From positions 186,001 to 250,000 of the forward strand of contig JAKJHU010000054.1 of the NCBI GenBank assembly GCA_022316685.1: a stretch of DNA of 64,000 nt. The letters run 5' to 3'. Made by a program: the position numbers and the translations under genes. Every line of letters begins with the position of its first letter. Positions within the stretch are counted from its first letter, which is position 1. The DNA is from Progne subis subis. Its lineage: Eukaryota > Chordata > Aves > Passeriformes > Hirundinidae. Positions 41,147-51,200 of this stretch are shown here, one piece after another. Under the pieces are notes generated by a model that saw only the letters and a program-made list of their open reading frames with translations, had not been told where the DNA came from and made no database searches.

Positions 41147-44100
41147 TGGCGCTGCCGGTGGCGGAGTGGCAGGCCCGCACCGCCCGCCTCTGGGCCGCGC
41201 TGGACCCCGCGCTGCGGGAAGCGGCTGGCGGCGGCTTCGCTTCGCGACGCGGTGCGGCTGGGTTGCGACCTGCTCCGGTGAGCCGTGGGCGCGGCGGGTC
41301 CGGCGCAGGGCACCTGAAGGGGGAGTGAAGGGACTGGAGCGTCTCTTTTAATGCGTATAAATAAAGCGGGGTGTTAAAGGATTGGTTAGGAGCAATAGGA
41401 CACGGGGCAACGGGCAGAAAGTGATGCCGGGGAAATTCCATCTGGGTAAAATTCCACCTTTCGACCTGACAGGAGGTCGGCCTCGTGTCCCGGGCTGGCT
41501 GGCGATAGGACGAGAAGACATAAGCTTAAACTTCACTTTAGGAAGGTCTAGGTTGGACGCTAGTAGGAATTTCTTCGCAGGAAGGGCGATTAGGCACTGG
41601 AATGGGCTGCCCGGGGAGGTGGTGAGGTGCTGTTCCTGGGGGTGTTTAAGGAAGGATTGGACGTGGCATTCAGTGCCATGGTCTGGCTGACAAACTGGAG
41701 ATCTGTCACAGGCTGGGCTCGGTGACCTCAGAGGTCTTTTCCAACCTAATTGATCCTGTGATTCTGTGAATATGAGGAATACCTTCTTCCCTGTGCAGGG
41801 TCCACTCGCTGGCACAGATTGAGAGTGTGGAGTCTCCCTCGCTGGAGATGCTCCAGAACCCTCTGGACACGGTCCTGTGCCACCAGGATCCTGCTGCTTG
41901 AGCAGGGAGGCTGGACCAGGCGATTCCAAACTGATTCCTCGGTGCTGACCCCGTGTCCCACAGGAGCGAGGAGGAGGAGGAGGCAGCCCTGGTGAGCTTG
42001 TGCCGACCGGGCACGCACGGACAAGGAGCCGCAGGCCGCGATCTGGTACCGGGAGCAGGGAAACCGGGAATTCAAGCGGGGCCAGTACCAGGCTGCCCTG
42101 AGGCTCTACTCCAAGGTAGGTGAGGATCCCAGAAAAGGGTCCCACAACACCTCCCTGGATCCACTGAGGGGATCCCCCAGGGAGGGTCCTGCAGCCCCTC
42201 ATGGTTGAAGGACTCCTGTGAGGGGTGAGGAGCAGCTCCCGGGAGGGGATCCCCAAAGAGGGTCCTGTGAGGGATCCCCCGAGGCAGCAGCCGTTCTCTG
42301 GTCTCTGCAGGCAGCATCCCACGAGCTCCCTGGGAGCCCCGAGGTGTCCGTGTGCTTTGCCAACCGCTCGGCCGCCCTCCTCCACCTGGGGCACTTTGAG
42401 GTAAGCGGGACCCACCCCACAAGGTCCTGGGTGCCTTGAGGTGTTTGATTGTTAGAACAAGAGACAGCAGATCAGATGTGCTCCCCAGGCTGTGCTTAAA
42501 GCATCCATAACTTTCTGAGGGGCTCCTGCTTTGTTTCAATGTCAGGATGCTTTTATTTGGGCAGCAGGTTGGTTATGCACGTGGAATTTGCTGATTAACA
42601 CACAGAATTCTTCCATGAGGCTGTCTTAGGTGGAATGAAAGAGCACGAGCTGGTTTTCAAGCCCAATTAAAAGGCCTTATCTTTGTTCCTAGGTTTGTTT
42701 GGAAGATATTGCCAGGGCTGAAAGCCATGGCTATCCAGACAGGCTGCTACCCAAGCTCCTGCTGCGGAAAGCTGAGTGTCTGCTGTGCCTGGGGAGGTTG
42801 CAGGAGGCACGGGATGTCCTTGGAGTGCTGGAGAGTAAAACTGCTCTGGATGGGGTCATGACTACTCACCTGACACGGCTGAAAAAGTTAAGTCAGCTGA
42901 AGGCTGAGAAAGAGAGGTGTCCAGAGCCTGCAAGAGAAGCAGGTGGTAGCATTCAAGGGGAGCCAGAGATCTGGGAAGAGAACAGCAGAATTTCAGGGCG
43001 CATCTTCATCTCTGAGGACTGAGTTTTGATGCGGAGAGAGGACGTCACTTGGTGGCCTCCCAGGACATCGTGCCAGGACAGAGCCTGGTGAAAGAGGAGG
43101 CCTTTGTGAGCGTGCTGTGCCCCGGGGAGAGCGTTCCTCCGCAGGATGGTGACACAGCGTGGGACACTCGGGCCACCAACGCAGATCTTTACTGCCACCG
43201 CTGTCTGAGGCAGCTGCTGGCCTCGGTGCCTTGTCAGGGCTGCAGTTATGCCAAGTACTGCAGCCAGGACTGTGCAGACGTGGCATGGCAGCAGTACCAC
43301 GGGACAGAGTGTTCCCTGGGAGCGCTGCTCCTCACGCTGGGCGTCTTCTGCCACGTGGCCTTGAGGACTGTGCTGCTGGCAGGATTTGCAGAGGTTAGCA
43401 GGCTGGTGGCGTGGTCCCACCATGGGGACAAGGACCTTCAGAACCCCAAGGCAGGATGCAAAGCTCTCAGTGATTGCAGGGGCTGGTGGCAGAGGCATCC
43501 CTGGTTGTGGCAGCAATGGTCGGTACCAAAGTTCTTACCAAGCTCTGTTCCACCTTTTGCCCCACGCCGAGCAGCACAGCCCTGAGCACAAGTTCCTCTG
43601 CACGCTCAGCGTGGTAGCTGTATGCAAACAGCTGCAAACAGCTGGCCTGGAGGCTGCTGTGTTGAATCAGGAATCACCTCAGCAGTGGTCCAAACCAAAG
43701 ATGTGTGAAAAACCCTCAGATGACTTGTCCCCAGAGCTGAAGACTGTGGCAGAAGCAATGCTGAGGCACGTGTTGCAGCTGCAGTGTAACGCACAAGCGA
43801 TCACTGTAATGCACGAGCTGGGTAAGACAAAAAGAAATTCAGGCCCTGCTGTGTTGTCAGAGAATGGGTGGGGTTGGAAAGGACCTCTGAAGGTGATTCA
43901 GTCCAGATCCCCTGCCCAGGCAGAGTGATGTGGAGCAGGTGACACAGGAACATGTCCAGGTGGGTTTGGAATGTGCTCCAGACCTCCCTGGGCAGCCTGT
44001 TCCAGTGCTCTGCCACCCTCCGTGGAAAGAAGTTTTTCCTCATGTTGAGGTGGAACTTCTTGTTTAATTTGTGGCTGTTACTTGTCATCCTGGCACCACA

Positions 44101-47100
44101 GAAAAGAGTCCATCAGCATTCCTGACACCCATATTTGAATATGTATTGATGAGATCCCTTCTCAGTCTTCTCCAGACTAACCAAGCCCAGTTCCCTCAGC
44201 CTCTCCTCATCAGAGAAATGCTCCAGACCCATCATCATCTCTGTGGCCTTTTCAGCAGCTCTTCTTTCCTGTCCTGAGGAGCCCAGTACTGTGCTCTCCT
44301 TGCCTATCTTCCTTCACACCTTCCTTCACACTTTCCTGTGTGAAGAGATTGAATTATCAGCTGAAGAAAGTTCCCATTGCAGATGGAAATGACTTGTTTA
44401 AAATGTAATGGCCTGTCCCATGCTGGCCTGTCCCTTGGTGCACATGCAGAGCATGTTTAGCTATTACTTATTGCAGCAATATACCAGGAACCTTTCTGCT
44501 GCTGCCTGCGATCGGTCACGGCGCTCGTTGCAGAAATTGTGTGGGTTTGTGAGCATTCCATCCCAACCTGCTTGGTTTTCCTCTCTCTTCAGGGCCTGGA
44601 GATGGGGCTGTTGTAGATAAGAAGCTTGTGAGGCTGGCAACAGCTTTCTTCCCTGTCCTCAGCCTCCTGAATCACTCGTGCTGCCCCAACACCAGCGTGT
44701 CGTTCAGTGGGACATCTGCCACTGTCAGGGCATCCCAGCCAATCTCAAGTGGCCAAGAGGTTTTGCATTGCTATGGTAAGCTCTAATTCTGCGTTTGTCT
44801 CAAGGCACAGACATCATTCTCCTCTCCTTATCATGCTGATGGCTATTTATATCATAACTCTCATATAATTCTCATCTAACATTGCCAGAGTCTTTGTTCA
44901 GCAGCCTTGCCCAACATTTCATCTCTCAAACCCACTGTTAAACTTTCCAGTTGTATCCTCCCCAAAATATACCTAGTCCCAATTGTAACAAAAATCAATT
45001 TATTCTGTTATTAATGACTGTAGCTGCTGAGAGATCTCTACCCTTGCTGTCCTTTGCAGGGCCTCACTGGTGCAGGATGAGGGTTGCTGAGAGACAGCAG
45101 CTTCTCAGTCAGTATTTCTTCGAGTGTCGCTGCCGGGCGTGCCTCGAGGAGTTAGAGCCTGGTGTCAAGAGTGTGGTGTCCATCAGAAATTCATTCTGCT
45201 GTCCCAAATGCCAGGCTCAAATGCAGGTAATTCTCCGTGGTTGTGATTGTGCAGCTTACCGGGGTGTGCAAGGTTTGGGTTTGGGAAAACCAAGAGGTGA
45301 AGGCCTCACTTTGATCCCTGCTCAGAAGCCAAAAAGCCCCTGCTGAGTCAAGACAGTATCTCACCGTTTCTTAGGAAATCAAATGAGCTGGTAACAGTTT
45401 ACAACAAAATCACTTTGTTTAATGAATGCAACTGAGAAACAATGTAACCCAGAGCTAATGCAGATGGAGAGTAAGCTTTGAGCTGAACGTGAGCAGGAGT
45501 GATCACAAGGGCGATTTTCTCAGGGGGAAGACACACTTTGCTGTTCAAATGAAGCTTGTGCAACCTCAGCCAGCAGAGATCACCTGTCTGGCCGTTTGCA
45601 GGACCTTCAGCAACAAACCAAGAAAGCTTTAGACCTGCTGAGAGTCGGGAAGGCTGGTAAGGCTCAGCTTTGTGCCCTGAGGTCAGGAGCTGAGGAGCCC
45701 AGGTCGGGACAGGAACCATGAGATGGCACTGTTGCTCATGCCATTGGGCTGCTGTGACATGTGGCCTGGTGCCCCTGGGGGCTTCAGCTTTAAATTGTTT
45801 GTACCCCCTGATCTGGGTGTTAATCTAAGTCACATATTGTTCCATAGTGAAGTAATTAAATCAAAAGGAATCTGGGTAACATTGGAGTTGGGAATTCCCA
45901 GGCCTTGTTTTCCTGGAGGGAGTTGGGCCAGCACTGGGGTAGAATAAGCAGAGGTGCAGATGTTGGATCCTAACCAAACCCCAATCAGCTGTGCAACATG
46001 CTAAGATGAGATTGGATTGGTTTTATTTCATGGAAATAAAATCAATTGTGGAAGTAAAATCAGTCATGGAAAACTAGAGACTGGCCACAGGGTGAATTTT
46101 ATAACTTTTTTTTTTTTTTTTTTTTTCCTCCATAGATCAGGCTAGTCAAAATGCTCCTGAAGTGTCAGATGGATGCTGGAAACTTCTTGTCTCCAGAGCA
46201 TTTGCTGATGGGAGAGCTGGAGGATCATCTGGCACAGGTCTATGCTACTCTTGGTATGGCATTGTCCTCTCACTGTTCCATGTTTCCTGAACTCTGAATT
46301 TACCATGACTAGCTTTTTCTTGGATTGGCCCTCTCATTTTTTTTCCCTAGTTTTGTCAGCAGGGCTCTCAGAAAGTCCAAACCTGTGTTTCCAGCAGCCA
46401 GTGAACAATACTGTGCTCTCATGTTCTTTTGGTTTCCCTATCCTGCTTCTGTGGACAGAGTTCACCCCATTTGGATTAATTCTGTCAGATTCTTTGGGTG
46501 GCAGTAGCTCTAGGAAGTCTTCATTCATTTCTCATTGTTTTGTTTTGCTTTGTTTTTCCATCAGGGAAGTGGCAGAAAGCAGCCAGACACCTGAAGAAGA
46601 GTATTGAGATTGTGGAAATGCACCATGGGCCGTCGAGTGTGGAAACAGGCCACGAACTTTTCAAGCTGGCACAAATCCTCTTCAATGGGTGAGTTTGGTT
46701 TCATCCCCTGTCCCTGCCCTGCACCACTCCTGTGTGTCTGACACAGCATCAAGGCACCTTGAGGGCATCTCACAGGACACAGGGCAGTCTAGCACAGGTG
46801 CTCTCTTAGGAATCTGTTTCTCTCCTTTGTGCCTGTCTCTTTTTCTTCTCCCCAGCTCAATTTATTCCATGTCCAATTGTTTGATTCTGTCAACTCATCA
46901 CCCTTGGGGTTTATACCTCAGTTGTGTAATTTTACTGACATCTTCTCAAAGGGGGGAATGAAATCCTCTTGCTTTATTGGCCAGGAAATCCCCTGACTGC
47001 TTCTGAAAATCTCCTTACAACAACTCCCTCTAACCAAATCAATTTTAGCAGGAGCTGCAGTGATGAAGTAGTGGGTTCCTATATACTCAAAGACAACGTT

Positions 47101-47478
47101 TTCAGGTTTTGCCCATCTCCTCACCTTTCCATCCCCCTCATCCTCCCTTTGCAGATGAAGCAGACACAATTTGCCTGCTGCTGGAAGGCAGTGGAGGGGG
47201 GGATCTGTGGCCATGAAGAGGTTTAGGTTTTTGTTAGAGAGGGCTTAAAGGTTGTGTAAGTCAAGAAGCTGAATGAAGCTGAATGAAGTATTTTGCATGC
47301 TCTGTTCCTATTATCTCCCTATTTCAGATTTGCAGTTTCTGAAGCTCTGAGCACGATTCAAAGAGCAGAGGGGATTTTGTCAGTGCACTTTGGTCCTCAG
47401 AGTGCTCAGATCCAGGAACTACAGGAGATGAAGGCCTGCCTGTCAGAGCTTCCCAGAAACATCCTTCAGAGGACTTAA
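41146..47478 (+). CDS. SMYD4: SMYD4 (SET and MYND domain protein), 10 exons, six apparent +1 frameshifts
   Basis: SMYD4 is a TPR-containing SET/MYND lysine methyltransferase. Exons: 41146-41277, 41964-42115, 42311-42400, 42693-43821, 44593-44775, 45060-45226, 45524-45656, 46136-46253, 46565-46688, 47328-47478. All splice sites are GT-AG. Phases fit, and the protein aligns with human SMYD4 throughout, only if one extra base is ignored at each of six places: about 41,225-41,240, 42,028-42,034, 42,999, 43,024-43,027 (a TTTT run), 43,395-43,495 and 46,144. The corrected length is about 790 aa against 804 in human. Order: TPR-like N-terminus with YREQGNREFKRGQYQAA in exon 2; MYND zinc finger at 43,193-43,312 with its Cys/His set intact; SET core in exon 5 with NHSC at 44,670; post-SET cysteines in exon 6; C-terminal helices. 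Everything from 44,593 on is in frame except exon 8. No in-frame nonsense substitution was found. It may be a decaying gene, an assembly problem or a real lineage feature; as written it cannot encode full-length protein. Confidence 0.9.
41385..41768 (+). mobile_element. CR1 LINE, 3' fragment in SMYD4 intron 1
   Basis: It contains the CR1 signature words ggcactggaatgggctgccc, ggggaggtggtgaggt, ggtgtttaaggaaggattgg and aggtcttttccaacct, and ends in gatcctgtgattctgtg. It is about 380 bp and 5'-truncated. It is followed directly by a second CR1-type segment. Confidence 0.9.
41769..41940 (+). mobile_element. Second CR1-type fragment, adjacent
   Basis: The words ccttcttccctgtgcagggt, gtggagtctccctcgctgga and gatgctccagaaccctctgg are typical of another CR1 subfamily, slightly upstream of its 3' end. 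It ends about 20 bp before the SMYD4 exon 2 acceptor at 41,963, so the acceptor region lies very near transposon DNA. Confidence 0.7.
43858..44265 (-). mobile_element. CR1 LINE fragment in SMYD4 intron 4
   Basis: Read on the plus strand it starts gggttggaaaggacctctga and runs through cctccctgggcagcctgttcc, agtgctctgccaccct, gaagtttttcctcatgttga and cctcagcctctcctcatc to tctgtggcctt. That is the reverse complement of a CR1 3' region of about 400 bp. It begins about 35 bp after the exon 4 donor and is antisense to SMYD4. Confidence 0.9.
46106..46128 (+). repeat. Poly-T tract before SMYD4 exon 8
   Basis: About 21 T residues form an extended polypyrimidine tract just upstream of three closely spaced AG dinucleotides (ending at 46,135, 46,140 and 46,145). 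The first is the preferred acceptor. The third would rescue the frame at the cost of three codons. Confidence 0.7.
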
Positions 47479-47624
47479 TTTCCCTGTCAAAGGAAGCTGC
47501 AATGTGGATCTTTCATCAAAGCTAAGTGTCATGTGGTAAGGTAGTCATGTAGTACAAGCTGGAAAATCATGTGTAACAGCAACTTGAATGAAGTCTTGAA
47601 ATGCTCTTTAGTGAGCCTGTTGTA

Positions 47625-47630
47625 AATAAA
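47625..47630 (+). terminator. SMYD4 poly-A signal AATAAA
   Basis: AATAAA lies about 150 nt after the SMYD4 stop codon (47,476-47,478). A GT-rich run (47,654-47,667) follows at the right distance to serve as the downstream element. Confidence 0.8.
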
Positions 47631-47653
47631 ATGACCAATTCTAACGTGAGAGG

Positions 47654-47667
47654 GGTGTGTGTGTGTG
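47654..47667 (+). repeat. GT microsatellite at the SMYD4 3' end
   Basis: About seven GT units, 25 bp after the poly-A signal. It probably doubles as the GU-rich cleavage element, so length variation could affect 3' processing. Confidence 0.7.
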
Positions 47668-47679
47668 GTATGGTGGGAA

Positions 47680-48150
47680 CAGAGGCTGTTGTATAAGTTC
47701 TTTGTGTGGGTTGGAAGCAAATGTTTGAGTTGCTTTTGTGTGAGATGTGACTCTCCCCTGTGCGGTGCCCTGAGCTTTATGAACATACAGTCATCCAGAG
47801 CACGTTGCCTTGCTATTTTTAATACTGTGAGGCACTTTCCTTCTTGACAGTGTCAAATGGAAATGGTTGGAAGGGCTGAGGCAACAGCCTGGGAAGTGCA
47901 AACTTAAGAGTCTATAAAAAGGGGGCACTGCAGAACCTGGAGGGCTCCAGCACAGGTCTGTGATGAGGGATTCAGAATCAACAACTAGTGCAAGGCTGGA
48001 AAACAGGATGGGGAACAATGCAGCATACACCAGATAATGTTTGCTTTCAGGACACAGAACTGCATTCCTCCTGTGGGGAAATGGGGAGTGTGGGCAGGCA
48101 ACCTTTCAAGGGAGAATACTTGGGCTCGCTGAGATTAATAGCAAAAGCTC
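47680..48150. other. Short intergenic gap between convergent SMYD4 and SERPINF1
   Basis: About 0.5 kb separates the two poly-A signals. I see no exon, repeat or RNA gene in it. Read-through from either gene would produce antisense overlap. Confidence 0.6.
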
Positions 48151-48151
48151 T

Positions 48152-48157
48152 TTTATT
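48152..48157 (-). terminator. SERPINF1 poly-A signal AATAAA
   Basis: It reads AATAAA on the minus strand about 120 nt after the SERPINF1 stop. That gives a short 3' UTR, as usual for this gene. Confidence 0.75.
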
Positions 48158-48278
48158 GCAGCATGAAGGCGTAAGATTTGCGAGTTGTGTCTCTGTGCAG
48201 CGGAGCAGGGAGCCAGTATCCCTCCCAACAGCACCCTTTCCATTTGGGGCCTACCATGGCAGATTACTGTGAAGGGAT

Positions 48279-51200
48279 CTAAACCCCCCGGGGATCCAGG
48301 ATCTTGCCAATGAAGAGGAGGGTTCCAGTGGTATCATCCCTCAGTACCAGAAGGAAAGGTCTGTCCACGTGGTATTCTATGGGGAAGGTCAGACGAGCAG
48401 CACTGGCCCCAGGGTTTGGTGTGGATCCTTCCCCATCCTCACTAAGCTCCAGCATTGCCTTGTGTTGCACATGTGATAATCTCAGAGGTTTGGCAGAAAT
48501 CTTGGAGAAATCGGGTGATGTGAAAAGCGATTGGAGCCCTGGAGAAGAGAGAGAAAGTTCCATTAGCTGGAGGAATGGATTGCAGAAGGGGGAGCAGCCC
48601 TGCCAATGTGTGATCCACGAGGGCAGGGAGCTGCTTGGGCAGAGCTTTTTGGGGGAGCTCTATGAGCTTGGTGGAGGTTTGTGATAAAAAGCTGAGAAGT
48701 CCTGGATGAAGGTGATTTGGTTGCTGGTGAAATCTCCACAACCATACCAAACAACCCACCAGCTTCATCTTCTGAGAGCAAGAAGCAACTTGACCACTGT
48801 GCTTTGAGCCCTGGCAGCCTGCAAGGGGAGGTGATGCACATACTTGTCTCCTTTAGTGTGCTGCCAAGTGCCTCTTCGTGGTTCAGCTTTAGTTTGGGCA
48901 GGCTCAGCACAGCGTGGACTGTCTTCAGCTCCTTGTCCACGTCATGGACAAACTCAGAAGTGAGGCTTTCCTCAATCAGAGTCATGTTCTGGGTCACCTT
49001 CGTGGGCAGGAAGAACATGGCACTGATCCCTTCTGTCAGGGGCAGCTGGGCAATCTGCAAGGCCAGAAATAAGAGAGAGGTAAGAACGGGTCCCATCAAT
49101 AATAAACAGTTTCATCCATCCTGTACCAGGCAGGGGCCTGAATTCTCAGGCTGGAATCTCAACCTTTTCAGTGAACATTTGATCTTTTTCCCTGATTGCT
49201 TTTATCTAGCATGATGCTTCCTGACACTTCTGGCTTTTTCCCCAGGCTTTCATCCATACTTGCTGCACTCTTCCTGCTGTGGAAGTGCTCTCTCACCTGC
49301 TGAATCCTGCAGCATTGCTTTGGGGAATTCTCACTGGAACACCTTGGAGCTCATGCTCCAGGGAAAGATAGGTTGAAAGAAGTAGAGATGGAAAAGTTGT
49401 GAGAAGTGTGCCCTGCCCTTCTTGCCCAACTTTAAGTCAAGCAATACAGGCTGGTAGGACCTGGACATGAATTAAATTTTGGATTGCTTGTGACATAGCC
49501 TGGCTAGAAGCAGGATGTCCTAAGAATCAACATACTGCCTTTCAAAATAGGGATTGCAAAAGTAGCTGATGGGAGGAGCAAGGCTGGAATGGGTTAACAG
49601 GTAGGTGTAGCTGAACCTGCTCCTCAGCAGATTTAGGAGATCTTAGGCAATATTGGCTGTCTGACCTTGCAGTTGAGTTCCGAGTCAAAACCGTATCTCA
49701 GGATGGCTTTGGGGTCTGACATCATGGACACCTTCACAGTTCTGTCCTCGTCCAGGTGGAAGTCCTTCAGGGCAGTCTTCTTGGTGTCAAACTTGGTTTT
49801 CCACGTCCCTGTTTTGTCAGAGAGAAAATGGAGCATTTTCTGGAATAATGGCATATGAAACCAGGCTGATGCCTGAAAAATCTTGTGCTTTAAGGAGTTG
49901 AGACATAACAGGGATAGAAATAGACTGATTGGAGCTACTGATTTACTGCCATCCTTGGCCCCTCCTTTTCATCTGAGAATTGGCTAAATGGCAAATAAAT
50001 AATCAAGCCAGTGTATGGGTGGAGTAGCCATTGGGAAGTTGATGTCTACTTATGTAACTACAAAACTATTTTAAAGGGTAACAGTTGTGTCAATGGATAT
50101 AAAGTGCTTCTCTCCCCACCCTTTATTTTGCTCCTTGTCTCTCAGCAATAATTCTCCAGAACTCTGGCTTACAGCGTGTTTAAGAGCAGCTCTCTAGTAT
50201 CAAACTTCCTTCTACAGTGGTAAGAAGGCTCAGAACACTCTAAGCTGTTCCTTCCCTAAATGGTAATATCCTGTCTCTGAACGGAGTTTTGTGAGCTTAA
50301 ACTTTCTTCTCTGATTCTTACTGCAAATGGGTCAAGATTCAGCTTCCCAAGAGTAATAATGATTCCTCCCTCAGGTAGTGTGCTGCCTATTTTTTTTTTT
50401 TTTTTCCTTCTTCACTAAACATTATCAACACTTTCTCCTCACCCTCTCACTCTGACAGCCTGTCTGCTTTGTTGGAAGTGAGAGCATTCCTTCACATCTC
50501 CTCTAACACGTGCTTAACGAACATCTTCTGTGCCCGAGCGCACAACATCCTTACCCTTGAAGAAAGCAGCCCCAGCAAGGAGAATGCTGACATCTGTGGG
50601 CATGTCCTTCATGAACCTCATAATCCTTCCCTTTGTCTGCTGTCGGACCCAGCTGTTGATTTCTTGGAGGTCCAGCTGGGTGTTGCCACTCAGTGCCCTC
50701 AGTCGCATCTTGTAGGACTTCTCGAGCTGGCTGTGAAATCCAGGCCTTGCCCTGAGTCCTGGGGAATAAAAACACGGATCCTGCAGCTAGCTCCCTTATC
50801 CAATCTCAAGGCAGCAGGTGACAATCCAAAGCCCAGCAACAGGTCTCTCATAAAATACCTGTGCCTGTTTGTCTACAGAAGCCTGCTTTGAAGAGGAAGA
50901 TCTGAAAGCACATTAAGGAAACTGATCCAAATCCTACAGCCACCCATGCTGCAGCATGGGATAACTCTCTCCTGAAAACTGAAAAAGGGAGATAAGAACT
51001 GAAGCCTTGGACACAGCCATTCCTGCATGAGCCTTTCTTCTTTCCCCAGCCTGCTTTCTGAGTACAGCTTACTCAACCTATTGGATTCTTGGAACCAACA
51101 GGTTCCAAAAGATAGCTCTTAGCCTTCTCAGCAGATGTTTATTGCATGCCAGAAGCAGACATTTCAAATAGCTCTGCAAGGAATTAAACAAAGGAATATG

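Larger units (their letters stand above)
40560..41330. promoter_or_regulatory. CpG-island divergent promoter of RPA1 and SMYD4
   Basis: This is the most CpG-dense part of the window. It covers the start codons of RPA1 (40,904, leftward) and SMYD4 (41,108/41,146, rightward). Between them lie an inverted CCAAT box (attgg near 41,037), an ETS/GABP-type word (gcggaagtg near 41,060) and a YY1-like word overlapping the first SMYD4 ATG (gccgccatggcgg). No TATA box is seen. These are standard elements of TATA-less housekeeping bidirectional promoters. The motifs are seen directly; shared regulation is inferred. Confidence 0.8.

Noticed and set aside
41348..42415. 355-codon open frame on the minus strand
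   Set aside because: It runs antisense through two CR1 fragments and SMYD4 exons 2 and 3 in GC-rich DNA. The protein has low-complexity Pro/Ser/Gly composition and no domain.
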